Of a stretch of DNA of 64,000 nucleotides, positions 34,452 to 45,440 are shown piece by piece. This DNA comes from an uncultured Bacteroidales bacterium (GTDB lineage: Bacteria; Bacteroidota; Bacteroidia; Bacteroidales; P3), in assembly GCA_900316965.1 (NCBI GenBank), contig ONEY01000009.1, positions 92,403 through 156,402 on the forward strand, in the 5' to 3' direction. The notes under the pieces were generated by a model. That model made no database searches and was not told the DNA's origin. It saw only the letters and a list, made by a program, of their open reading frames with translations. Made by a program: the position numbers and the translations under genes. How positions within the stretch are numbered: the first letter of the stretch is position 1; each line of letters opens with the position of its first letter.

Positions 34452-35852
34452 TTAGTATCCTAATATTTTGAGCATAGATTTGTGACTTTGCTCTTTGGCA
34501 AACAATTTCGTTGTGTAGTCGCCGTTTTCGTCTTTGTCGATGATGATGTGTTTTGGCGCTGGGATAAGGCAGTGTTGTATGCCGCCATAGCCGGCCAAGC
34601 TTTCTTGATAGGCGCCGGTGTGAAAGAATCCAATATATAAAGGATCATCTTTCTGCAGTTTGGGCAGGAATATGGCATTGGCATGGCTGTCGGCATTGTA
34701 GTAATCTTGGCTGTCGCAGGTGAGGCCACCAAGGAATACACGCTGATACTCACAATCCCAATGGTTGATGGGAAGCATGATGAATCGTTGGTTTATTCCC
34801 CATGTGTCGGGAAGGGTGGTTATGAACGAAGAGTCGATCATGTACCAGGTCTCGCGGTCGTTCTGTTGCTTTTGGTCGAGGATGCTGTATAAGGTAGCGC
34901 CGCTTTCGCCCACTGTGAAGGAACCGAATTCGGTGTAGATGTTTGGCTCGGGTACTCCGCGTGTGGTGCAGATGTTTTTAATCTGTGCGAGTATCTCTTC
35001 GGCCATGTATTCGTATTCGAAATTGGACGCAAGAGAGTTCTTGATGGGGAAACCTCCTCCGATGTTTAGAGAGTCGACATCGGGGCAAATTTGTTTGAGG
35101 TCACAATAGACATTGACACACTTGGACAACTCATTCCAGTAGTAAGCAGTGTCGCGAACGCCTGTGTTGATGAAGAAATGCAACATCTTGAAACTGTACT
35201 TGGGGTTGTCTTTGATGGCCTCTTCATAGAATGATACAATGTCATTATATCGTATTCCCAGGCGTGAAGTATAGAAGTCGAATTTTGGCTCCTCCTCCGA
35301 AGCGATACGGATGCCTATCTTCATTGGCACCTCTGGGTTTTCGACGGCTTCGTCCAGCATGCACATCTCGTGTTTGTTGTCGAGGATAGGCACGATGTTG
35401 TGGAATCCGTCTTTGTACAATTCGGCAATGTTCTCAATGTATTGTTGACGTTTGAAACCATTGCAAACAATGAATATGTCTTTGTCTATCAGTTCGCTGT
35501 TGTACAACTCTTGTATTAGGTTGATGTCGAATGCGCTTGATGTCTCCAGGTTGATATCGTTTTTCAGCGCCTCCTCCAATACAAAGCTAAAATGGCTACT
35601 TTTGGTGCAATAGCAGTAATTGTAAGAGCCTTTGTAGTCGGTCTTGGCTATTGCCACATTGAACATTCTTTTGGCCCGCTGTATTTGCGAACTTATCTTG
35701 GGAAGATAGGTTATTTTCAGTGGAGTTCCATACTGCTTGATTATTTCCATGAGAGGTATGTCGTGGAAATAGAGTTCGCCGTCTTCGGTGCGGAATTCGT
35801 CCTGTGGAAATTCGAAGGTTTGGTCGATTAAATCGTAATACTTGTTCCTCAT
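34452..35852 (-). CDS. PLP-dependent decarboxylase, probable arginine decarboxylase (SpeA-like)
   Basis: 466 residues, fold-type III (alanine-racemase-like barrel plus beta domain). The PLP lysine lies in YCYCTKSSH, the phosphate-binding glycines in LNIGGGFPI, and the second-domain motif in GSFTVGESGATLYSI. The sequence resembles the short Bacteroidota proteins annotated as arginine decarboxylase (producing agmatine for spermidine synthesis) rather than the 630-residue E. coli SpeA. Diaminopimelate or carboxynorspermidine decarboxylase are the alternatives. No other polyamine gene lies nearby. It has its own promoter and is followed by the FKBP gene. Confidence 0.82.
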   Translation of the reverse strand: MRNKYYDLIDQTFEFPQDEFRTEDGELYFHDIPLMEIIKQYGTPLKITYLPKISSQIQRAKRMFNVAIAKTDYKGSYNYCYCTKSSHFSFVLEEALKNDINLETSSAFDINLIQELYNSELIDKDIFIVCNGFKRQQYIENIAELYKDGFHNIVPILDNKHEMCMLDEAVENPEVPMKIGIRIASEEEPKFDFYTSRLGIRYNDIVSFYEEAIKDNPKYSFKMLHFFINTGVRDTAYYWNELSKCVNVYCDLKQICPDVDSLNIGGGFPIKNSLASNFEYEYMAEEILAQIKNICTTRGVPEPNIYTEFGSFTVGESGATLYSILDQKQQNDRETWYMIDSSFITTLPDTWGINQRFIMLPINHWDCEYQRVFLGGLTCDSQDYYNADSHANAIFLPKLQKDDPLYIGFFHTGAYQESLAGYGGIQHCLIPAPKHIIIDKDENGDYTTKLFAKEQSHKSMLKILGY

Positions 35853-35889
35853 TTTCTAAAAGCAGTTTAGTTGGATGTTACTTTTTTTG

Positions 35890-35935
35890 ACAATCCGACT
35901 CACTCGGATTGTTTTGTTTTGACATTGCAAAAGTA
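35890..35935 (-). promoter_or_regulatory. Minus-strand promoter box and leader hairpin for the decarboxylase gene
   Basis: The -7 box reads TACTTTTG on the minus strand (35928-35935). The leader then contains a perfect 9-bp hairpin with a 5-base loop (35890-35898 with 35904-35912) before the gene start at 35852. Just upstream lies a perfect 10-bp inverted repeat (35941-35950/35964-35973) with a TATTTTTG element on the opposite strand. The promoter call is fair; a regulatory role of the hairpin is speculative. Confidence 0.5.
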
Positions 35936-36020
35936 CATAGTTTTTTGATATTTTTGCATTTTCTATCAAAAAATATGTGTTGAATTATGAGAATTTAGTA
36001 TTGCCTTCTGTTGTTTGGTA

Positions 36021-39000
36021 TTATTTTTTGAGGAATTTAGCAGCCTTGTAGTTGCCGTTTTCCAATCTTATTTGTATGATATACAATCCTTCGTGTAGTG
36101 ACGAGATGTCAAGCATGGCATTGTCGCCAGAGATGGTTTGTTTCATTATCTGTCGACCGTTTATGTCGCTGATTATTGCCATTTGCATATCCTTGCAGCT
36201 GATGTTGACACTTTCTTTTGCAGGATTTGGATATAATAGTATATCGGAAATGCCTTTTTCGGCCACTTCGATACCGATTGTTCCAGATACGGTGATTGTG
36301 GTTGTGGATGTGGCGCTGCATTTACCGTTCCATCCTGTCACAGAGTATTCTGTGGTTGTTGTTGGGTAAACGTCAATGACTGGAGTATCAGCGCCATTGT
36401 TCCATTGGTATCTTTCGGCGCCCTGAGCCATAAGTCGGACGGTTTCACCTTCGCGTATAGTTACATCGCCGCCCACGATTGTTACCTCGGGTATCGCTGC
36501 CACATAAAGCATGATGTGTCTGATTGTATTGTCGGCGGTGTCGGTGGCAAAATGGAATTGGTCGGTTTGCAAAGACTCTGTCGCTATTGTTGTCCCATCG
36601 ACGATGTAGGTTTCGCCTGCGCATACGCTGTCGATGATATATTGATGTACGGTGCCATTGGCGGGAAGGTGTATGTCGTCAATCCATCCGCAGTCGCTGC
36701 CAAGACTTTGCGAGTAGTCTTTCCGGTAGTTGAACTTGAAAGTATGGGTGCCGGCAGGAACGAAGTAAGCCTTTCGGGTCCAATCCACATTAGTTCCACT
36801 CATCTCCATCAACACGTTGTTGTCGATGCTGAAATACAATTTGTCGTAGTTTGCTTCCGAAGAAACCTTGGCATAGAACGTTATGCTGTCGTCGACCGAC
36901 GATGTCCACTCGAATGTCATAGAAGAGTTCTTGTTGTTGCCAGGGTTGTTGTAGGTCCATCGTTTCGATCGAGCCGAATAGTTGCCACTGTGCGACTCCT
37001 CGTTGGTCAGCTCCCAGGGGTTGGTATCCTGCATCCAGTCGATGGCACCCCAGCTGTTGTCGTCGAAATTGATGACGGACAGATCCTCTCCAAACTGCAC
37101 TTTCAGAGTGTCGAGTTTGACAATGTTGCCATATCGTATAGTTTGAACGAATACTGTGCTTCTGTTTTGAGGTATTGATCCCAAAGCAGAGAGTGTGTAT
37201 GTCTGCATGAATCGTTGTCCCGGTTCCACTCTGTCCACAATGAAGGTGTCGTTTGATATGGATAGAGAAGGTTCCATGCTTCTCAGGGTAATGTAGGCGT
37301 TTTCCAATGCGGCGTTGCCGCTGTTGCGGTTGGTGACGGTAAACGTTGTTGAACCGTTGTCAACCAGGGCACTGTCCATTGTGTGGAGGTAAATCTCAGG
37401 TTTAGGAGCGTTGATGGTGAAGTTGAAAGTTTTGCTTGTCTTGGTGTTGTTTCGGTGTCCCCAGCGTACAATCATCTTTATTGAGGCAAGGCTTTGGTCC
37501 TTCACATTTTCCCACACCGAGGCGTTGCATACGTTGTGGAGCATGCTTTGTTGACGACCGGCCAAACCTGAGGGCAAAGCTATTATGCCGGTGGTGTCGA
37601 TATGGATGTTGCCTTCGAGGCTTTGGAATTCAATGAATAGGCTGTCGGCGTCGGTGGCACCGAGGTTGGAGAGAGAGATGTCGAAGGCCACATGTTTGCC
37701 AGCCTCTATGGCTGAAAGAGGTTGCATATCCTCGGCTACGACATAGATGCCTTGAGACTCGATGTTGATAGTGTTTTGATAGGGTTTGTAGCCTTGCGCC
37801 GTGATGACGATAGTGTGAGGCTCAGGAGTCATGGGCGAGAAAATATTGACAGTAGCGTTGCCATTGCCATCGGCGTAACCGGCTCCGCACAGGTTGCCAT
37901 TCTCGTCAGAGAATCCTATGTAAGCATATGGTACAGTGGAGACATAGAAACTAGTGGCAGCCATGTCTATGCTGTTGTCGTGCTGTGCTGTGAGATTGTT
38001 GGCGCGACCATGAATGTAGGGCATAAGAGACGGGTCGCCCATCAAGTGGTAGACTTGCCAGTAGTATAGTTTCATATCGTCTTGGCTGGGGCTGCTTTCT
38101 ACAGCCATATTGCCGCCAAAAATCATCGACCCTGCTGAAGTGCACCATTTGTCGGTAGTTTCGCCATGAGAATGGAACAAACGGTCGTACATGCCGAGGT
38201 TGGCATTGTTGTAGGTAGTGTTCATCGTGTTGTTGATGTTGGTGCGCACACCTACGGTCCAATAAAAGTCTTCCACCCAATAGGTGTAGTCGCTAGCGCC
38301 AATATAGCTCACAGCGCCGGCGTTGTTACCTTTACGTAGCAGTGCCTCGCCCAAGCATGCGTCAATCTGGAAACTGTTGGACAGGCAGCAGTTGCCTATC
38401 ATTATCATGGGCTTGTTGTTGTTGGACATATTCGCCACGTCGGAATTGGAGAATCCTGGATTGCTCCAAGCTGTCTCAGAACCATGGGCACTGTAGTTGG
38501 CCCAGCCGCAGCCGTTGTTGTAGTAGTTTAATAGCAGATTGGCGGTGGTATAATTGTTGCTTGATCCCGTCACAGTCACACCGTTGGGGGCGAAGGAGGT
38601 GTTGTTTTTATAGTATACTACATTATCAAAGCCATTGGTTGTATTGATGTAGTATTTGGCTATGTAATCCATGGCTGGGTCGCCGTAGGTGTAGCCGTTA
38701 TCGTTGGCAGATCCACCGTCTACACCGGCTGTCAAGGCAGCGTTGCCGAGGTAAGAATCGTCGGGGAAGGTATATTGCTCATACATCAGAGTTTTCTCAA
38801 TTTGAGGTATGAGTTGCTCAGCATTTTGTGCCGAGAATCGACCATAGAAGCAGTCGGGTATTCTGTCGTTTTCGGTCCAGTTGCAATAGTTGATGTCGCT
38901 GTAATGTGTGGTACCTTGCGAGACGAGTTGGAAAGCCGGAATTTGGGCAATGTCTCCGACAAACAGGACATAGGTTGGCGCGGGCATGCTAGCTGTAGCG

Positions 39001-39848
39001 TTGTCATATAGACCTTTCAGATAGTTTTTGATGCTTGTAGAAGAAGATCCCACCTCAGGTTGGTCGGTATAGACGAGGTCGACAATGAAGCCCTGGCGTC
39101 TTTTCCATTTTGCAAAGTCGTCGAGCAAGCCACGGAACATGCTGTGAGAAACAATAGTGTAGCGTACGGGAGCCGAGAGGTAGTTCTCTTTTGTTCCCAA
39201 GGTGTTGATGGCGTTAATGCCGTTGTCGTAAGCACGGCTGGAGTGAATCTTTTGCAGTGTTTTTGTTGCGGCGATGTCGGCGTTGCGCTGATGTATTGTG
39301 ATGGTGATACTTTTGACAACAATGATCTGATTTGTTACAGGATTCCATCGGATGGGGTTGTAAGCTATTCTGGCAAGATTGTGGTTGCGTGCTATGCCGG
39401 TATTCTCTACAACTATCGTTTCAGCTCCGATGAAGCTGTTGCAAGCATATGTTTGTGCGTTTTTCACCATGTGAAATGCCGTAGTGTCGCTTTTTCTACG
39501 CGATGGTTGCATGGGAATAAGAGGTCTGTCAATACCTATCTCATTGGCGTCGATGGTGTCACAAAGCATTTCGTTGACAGTGACATCCAATCGGTCGCAA
39601 AGCGATATCTCAATCATTTTTGACAGAGAAGGCAGAGAGGGGTCACCGACTTTGCCACTGGGCATAAAGTCATCCATTGTTATGACGTTGAAAACTTCGT
39701 CTGACAATGTGGCCGCATTGACTTGAGGCAGAGGGCAGTTGAAGGTGATTTGTATGTTGTTATAGTCGCTGTGGTTCACTTGGCAATACTGTGCGTTTGC
39801 CGTAGTGACCAAAAGAGTCAAAGTTGCTATTAAAACGATTCTCTTCAT
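36021..39848 (-). CDS. Gingipain-like cysteine peptidase (C25) with T9SS sorting domain
   Basis: 1275-residue secreted protease. I start at ATG 39848 (MKRIVLIATLTLLVTTANA, signal peptide) rather than 14 codons upstream. A propeptide-like region (about 20-210) precedes the C25 catalytic domain (about 220-620) with the catalytic His in YSAHGSETAW (H455) and Cys in IGNCC (C488, 33 residues after the His as in RgpB and Kgp). Then come Ig-like beta domains and, at the end, a typical type A sorting domain (YPNPAKES ... GLYIIQIRL) that directs type IX secretion and surface attachment. It probably cleaves extracellular proteins for nutrition or matures other surface proteins; P1 specificity is unknown. 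Confidence 0.93.
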   Translation of the reverse strand: MKRIVLIATLTLLVTTANAQYCQVNHSDYNNIQITFNCPLPQVNAATLSDEVFNVITMDDFMPSGKVGDPSLPSLSKMIEISLCDRLDVTVNEMLCDTIDANEIGIDRPLIPMQPSRRKSDTTAFHMVKNAQTYACNSFIGAETIVVENTGIARNHNLARIAYNPIRWNPVTNQIIVVKSITITIHQRNADIAATKTLQKIHSSRAYDNGINAINTLGTKENYLSAPVRYTIVSHSMFRGLLDDFAKWKRRQGFIVDLVYTDQPEVGSSSTSIKNYLKGLYDNATASMPAPTYVLFVGDIAQIPAFQLVSQGTTHYSDINYCNWTENDRIPDCFYGRFSAQNAEQLIPQIEKTLMYEQYTFPDDSYLGNAALTAGVDGGSANDNGYTYGDPAMDYIAKYYINTTNGFDNVVYYKNNTSFAPNGVTVTGSSNNYTTANLLLNYYNNGCGWANYSAHGSETAWSNPGFSNSDVANMSNNNKPMIMIGNCCLSNSFQIDACLGEALLRKGNNAGAVSYIGASDYTYWVEDFYWTVGVRTNINNTMNTTYNNANLGMYDRLFHSHGETTDKWCTSAGSMIFGGNMAVESSPSQDDMKLYYWQVYHLMGDPSLMPYIHGRANNLTAQHDNSIDMAATSFYVSTVPYAYIGFSDENGNLCGAGYADGNGNATVNIFSPMTPEPHTIVITAQGYKPYQNTINIESQGIYVVAEDMQPLSAIEAGKHVAFDISLSNLGATDADSLFIEFQSLEGNIHIDTTGIIALPSGLAGRQQSMLHNVCNASVWENVKDQSLASIKMIVRWGHRNNTKTSKTFNFTINAPKPEIYLHTMDSALVDNGSTTFTVTNRNSGNAALENAYITLRSMEPSLSISNDTFIVDRVEPGQRFMQTYTLSALGSIPQNRSTVFVQTIRYGNIVKLDTLKVQFGEDLSVINFDDNSWGAIDWMQDTNPWELTNEESHSGNYSARSKRWTYNNPGNNKNSSMTFEWTSSVDDSITFYAKVSSEANYDKLYFSIDNNVLMEMSGTNVDWTRKAYFVPAGTHTFKFNYRKDYSQSLGSDCGWIDDIHLPANGTVHQYIIDSVCAGETYIVDGTTIATESLQTDQFHFATDTADNTIRHIMLYVAAIPEVTIVGGDVTIREGETVRLMAQGAERYQWNNGADTPVIDVYPTTTTEYSVTGWNGKCSATSTTTITVSGTIGIEVAEKGISDILLYPNPAKESVNISCKDMQMAIISDINGRQIMKQTISGDNAMLDISSLHEGLYIIQIRLENGNYKAAKFLKK

Positions 39849-39903
39849 GTTTCGTATGATTGATTGTTCAGTTTTATTATAATGTTTCATATATAATTAA
39901 TGT

Positions 39904-40587
39904 CTACTGTTCAAATTCCATCCAAATAGGCTCGTGAGGGGTAGGAGCGACGATGGTAATCTCCTCTTTGCGAACGGGATGTATGAATGTTATTTTGCGA
40001 GCGTGCAGAGATATGCCGCCATCGGGATTAGAGCGAGGAGCTCCATATTTCAAGTCGCCTTTGATGTGGCAACCCATGTTTGCCAGTTGTGCTCGTATTT
40101 GATGGTGCCTACCAGTGTGCAAGTCTATTTCTATAAGATGGTAGCCACCTCCGCTTACACCGATAAGCTTGTAGTCGAGTATTGCCAGTTTAGCTTCGGC
40201 AGTGCCGGCTTTCACGACATAGCTGCGGTTGTTTTTTTCGTTGCGCAGCAGCCAGTCTTCCAGATGTCCGCACTCTTGAGGCGGGGGCTCTTTGCTTAGA
40301 GCCCAATAGGTTTTCTTTATATCGCGACCCTTAACGGCCTCGTTCATGCGGCTCAAAGCTTTTGAAGTTTTAGCAAAAAGCACTACACCGCTCACAGGTC
40401 TGTCTAATCGGTGTATTACTCCGCAGAAGACATTGCCCGGTTTGTTGTCGCGAATTTTTAGATAATCTTTTATGTGTTCAGGTAATGGAGTATCTCCGGT
40501 TTTGTCGCCTTGAACTATCTGGCCGCAGCGCTTGTTGAGCGCCAGGAGGTGGTTGTCTTCATATAGTATTTGGTCGGCGATATTCAT
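39904..40587 (-). CDS. RluA-family RNA pseudouridine synthase
   Basis: 227 residues. The catalytic motif HRLDRPVSG carries Asp62, and LHTGRHHQIRAQLA and HPVRKEEI complete the family signature. No N-terminal S4 domain, as in RluA/TruC-like enzymes. The target (23S rRNA or tRNA) is not decidable. It lies 10 bp after psd and 55 bp before the C25 gene, as the last part of a long minus-strand run. Confidence 0.92.
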   Translation of the reverse strand: MNIADQILYEDNHLLALNKRCGQIVQGDKTGDTPLPEHIKDYLKIRDNKPGNVFCGVIHRLDRPVSGVVLFAKTSKALSRMNEAVKGRDIKKTYWALSKEPPPQECGHLEDWLLRNEKNNRSYVVKAGTAEAKLAILDYKLIGVSGGGYHLIEIDLHTGRHHQIRAQLANMGCHIKGDLKYGAPRSNPDGGISLHARKITFIHPVRKEEITIVAPTPHEPIWMEFEQ

Positions 40588-40597
40588 AGCAAAACAT

Positions 40598-41257
40598 TTA
40601 TTTGAGTTTCCCTATTGGCGACATACCATTGCGTACCACATCTTCGAGGGCTACATCCAGCTCGGTGTCGAGGGGCAGGAAGAGGTCTACTCGCGAGCCA
40701 AACTTGATGAATCCCATTTCCTGGTTTTGCTTTACCCGCTCTCCCTCGCGGGCATAGCACACTATGCGGCGAGCCATAACGCCAGCGACTTGGCGCATAA
40801 GAATTCTTTGGCCGTTGTCGAGCACCATTCCTATGCTGGAACGTTCGTTCATTATGGAAGATTTGGGATAAGAGGCTATGAAATAGTTGCCTTTGTGATA
40901 CTTGACATACTCTATAGTGCCGTCGATGGGGTAGCGGTTAACATGCACATCGGTGCCATTCATAAACACGCTGACCATGAGGCACTCGCTGTTGAGATAT
41001 TCTTTCTCGAAGGTTTGTTCGATGGTGCAGATCACGCCGTCGGCAGGTGCTATATATCGGGTTGCGTCGTCGGTGAATACTCTTTTAGGTATGCGGAAAA
41101 AAGAGGCCAGCGCAAGCCAAAATCCGAACATAATTACTATGAGCAGCCAGTTGAAAAAGTTGAGCTGCTCGGTAAATACAATCATCAGTACTGTTATGAC
41201 TGCAAATATTGCGAACGTGCTGATCAGTAATCGATATCCTTCTTTGTGTATGTACAT
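40598..41257 (-). CDS. psd: Phosphatidylserine decarboxylase (proenzyme)
   Basis: 219 residues, short PSD type. Two N-terminal transmembrane helices (about 9-28 and 33-52) are followed by the decarboxylase domain with APADGV, MNGTDVHVNR and the self-cleavage motif FGSRVD (Gly187-Ser188), where the serine becomes the pyruvoyl group. It makes phosphatidylethanolamine from phosphatidylserine at the inner membrane. cdsA, which makes the CDP-diacylglycerol precursor, is 36 bp upstream, so the two pathway steps are co-transcribed; the phosphatidylserine synthase gene is not in the window. Confidence 0.95.
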   Translation of the reverse strand: MYIHKEGYRLLISTFAIFAVITVLMIVFTEQLNFFNWLLIVIMFGFWLALASFFRIPKRVFTDDATRYIAPADGVICTIEQTFEKEYLNSECLMVSVFMNGTDVHVNRYPIDGTIEYVKYHKGNYFIASYPKSSIMNERSSIGMVLDNGQRILMRQVAGVMARRIVCYAREGERVKQNQEMGFIKFGSRVDLFLPLDTELDVALEDVVRNGMSPIGKLK

Positions 41258-41293
41258 TATATGAATATGTTTTTTATAGAGGTATTTTTATGC

Positions 41294-42148
41294 TTATACG
41301 ACAATAACTAAATAGGCTTGAACAAAAGGTACGGCCAGCAGTATGCTGTCGAAGCGGTCCAAAATGCCACCATGGCCAGGCATGATGTTGCCGCTGTCTT
41401 TTACGCCGCAGAAACGTTTGAACATTGACTCAACCAAGTCGCCAAGAGTGCCGATGGCGCTGCAGATGAAACCTATCACAGCCCAGTCGACAACGTTCAT
41501 CTCAACGCCGTTGCTGTGGAAGAGAGGTCCGACAAAAATAGCTGTGGCGATGCAAAAGGCAGCGCCGCCTATAGTGCCTTCCCAAGTTTTTTTTGGAGAG
41601 TGGCGTTCCCACATCTTGTGACGTCCGATGAGCATTCCAGTCAGGTAGGCGAAGGTGTCGTTAACCCATACGAGAATGAATACCATCATCATAAGGCCAT
41701 AGCCACTGTCGTGTATGTAGTTTGTCAGCGCCAAAGGAATCATCACCCATATTGTTGGGAGTATAGTGTAACCTATTGTGGCTATGGGGTTTTCGTCGTT
41801 GCGCCACAGCTGTGCAAGGAAGACGCACAGCATCAAGGCAGGCAGCATGGTGAGGAGTGAGAGAGACCATAGCTGTCCTTCGCTGAAGGTTGGCTGTTCC
41901 CAAAAGAATACTATGAGGTAGGAGAGTATGCCTACAATGTATGCTGTGGGCTTGTTGGCGTTGATTCCTTTTAATGAGAGGTTCTTCAGAACTTCGTGAG
42001 TGCCGATAATGCCTATAGCGAGAAACAAAACACCAAAGACCACCTCTCCGCCGGTTATGTTGTTCATCCAGCGACCGGCGTATATCGATGTTATGATAAG
42101 AAGTACGTATATTGCGCCACTCAAGGCTCGTGTAAGTAATGTCTTCAT
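41294..42148 (-). CDS. cdsA: Phosphatidate cytidylyltransferase
   Basis: 284-residue polytopic inner-membrane enzyme with about eight hydrophobic segments. It makes CDP-diacylglycerol from phosphatidate and CTP. The C-terminal CDP-alcohol signature is complete: GTLGDLVESMFKR, KDSG and PGHGGILDRFDS. It starts 5 bp after the LUD gene stop and is followed by psd, so both are expressed together. Confidence 0.95.
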   Translation of the reverse strand: MKTLLTRALSGAIYVLLIITSIYAGRWMNNITGGEVVFGVLFLAIGIIGTHEVLKNLSLKGINANKPTAYIVGILSYLIVFFWEQPTFSEGQLWSLSLLTMLPALMLCVFLAQLWRNDENPIATIGYTILPTIWVMIPLALTNYIHDSGYGLMMMVFILVWVNDTFAYLTGMLIGRHKMWERHSPKKTWEGTIGGAAFCIATAIFVGPLFHSNGVEMNVVDWAVIGFICSAIGTLGDLVESMFKRFCGVKDSGNIMPGHGGILDRFDSILLAVPFVQAYLVIVV

Positions 42149-42153
42149 CGTTA

Positions 42154-42780
42154 TTATATTGTTTCGTCTTCTATAAGGATAAGGTATAGCTTTTGTTTCT
42201 CTTTGCGATAGCCATAGCTGGCGGGATTTGCTATCATGATTTGGTCAGGATATTGTGGGTATAGTTCTTTGAGACGTTGGTTTGCCATCTCCCAGTCGGT
42301 AACCACTTGCGATGTGAACGCCAGCACAATGGTTGTCTCAGGCAATGTTGGTACTGTTGTGCCAAGACCAAGATTAGAGGTGATGACTATGCTTCCTTGC
42401 CAAGCTATAAGAGCCTCGCACAGAGTTGCTCCCAGAGGGTAAATCATAGTGGGGACGCAGGTTTCTCTGTTTTCAATGTTGAGATGACCAAGGAAGCTAG
42501 TCAGATTCTCTGTGGCGCAACCTATAACGATGTCATTGTGGCGTCGCTGTATTTCGCTTATTCGGTTGCTGATGTCGTTCTCGTTGTAACAGTAGTACAT
42601 GGTACCTCCCGCCTTGGTGAACCGTTGAGCAAATATTACGCTGAGGTCGTCATCGTCTGTAATGAAGGTGTTCCCCACCGATGCCGGCAGCTCGCAATCT
42701 GAGGCGATGGTTCTGTCCATGAGAGCTTCACGGATGTCTTTTTGAACCTGCTCTTTTAGTCGGTTGTCTTTCATGGCCAT
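42154..42780 (-). CDS. LUD-domain protein (LutC/YkgG-like)
   Basis: 208 residues of the LUD fold: an N-terminal helical part, then a Rossmann-like core ending in TSNLGLGTTVPTLPETTIVLAFTSQVV, matching the SxxxGxxxxxPxxHxxV-type end of LutC-family proteins with the His replaced. LutC proteins work with LutA/LutB in lactate oxidation, but those partners are absent here and the neighbours are ftsH and cdsA, as is common in Bacteroidota. A role in lactate use is therefore doubtful; function unknown. Confidence 0.75.
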   Translation of the reverse strand: MAMKDNRLKEQVQKDIREALMDRTIASDCELPASVGNTFITDDDDLSVIFAQRFTKAGGTMYYCYNENDISNRISEIQRRHNDIVIGCATENLTSFLGHLNIENRETCVPTMIYPLGATLCEALIAWQGSIVITSNLGLGTTVPTLPETTIVLAFTSQVVTDWEMANQRLKELYPQYPDQIMIANPASYGYRKEKQKLYLILIEDETI

Positions 42781-42846
42781 GATTTGTTAGGGTTTGACGA
42801 GAATGGTTTAGATGGCTATGTGCTACTGTCTTAATCTTTTTACGGG

Positions 42847-44943
<2,097 letters not shown>

Positions 44944-45025
44944 TTCGGTTATTACTTTATGATTCTCTTTTTTTTGGTGCTCTTGTATGAACTCAATGAT
45001 GTGTCATCTGTGGGTAGGATAGGGG

Positions 45026-45400
45026 TTAGCCTTCGTAGGGGGTTGCCACTCCGTCGGCCCACAACTCTTCTAATCTGTAGTGCTGGCGTTTGTCTTTGAG
45101 GAAGATGTGTACAACTATGTCGAAATAGTCCATCAATATCCATTCGGCGTTGTCGTAGCCTTCCACTCGGTGAGGGTTGTAGCCTGTTGCTTTTTTGATG
45201 GTTTCGAAGACGCCGTCACTTATGGCGCTCACATGAGAGGGCACATTGCCTGTGCATATCACGAAGAAATTGGTTGGAGACGACTGCACACCTCGCAGAT
45301 CCATGATTACTATGTCTGTCGCTTTTTTGTTTGACATGCCAAGGGCCGCTAACTTCGCTAAGGCTTCGCTTTCAGTAAGGTTGTTTTTTTTATTTGTCAT
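45026..45400 (-). CDS. rsfS: Ribosomal silencing factor RsfS
   Basis: 124 residues. The RsfS/Iojap core is clear: VIMDLRGVQSSPTNFFVICTGN, SHVSAISDGV, VEGYDNAEWILMDYFDIVVHIF. It binds ribosomal protein L14 and blocks subunit joining when nutrients are low. Placement directly before ftsH is the normal Bacteroidota order. Confidence 0.95.
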   Translation of the reverse strand: MTNKKNNLTESEALAKLAALGMSNKKATDIVIMDLRGVQSSPTNFFVICTGNVPSHVSAISDGVFETIKKATGYNPHRVEGYDNAEWILMDYFDIVVHIFLKDKRQHYRLEELWADGVATPYEG

Positions 45401-45440
45401 GCTCTACTTCTCTTGTCTTATCGGTGGAATATTCTATTGC

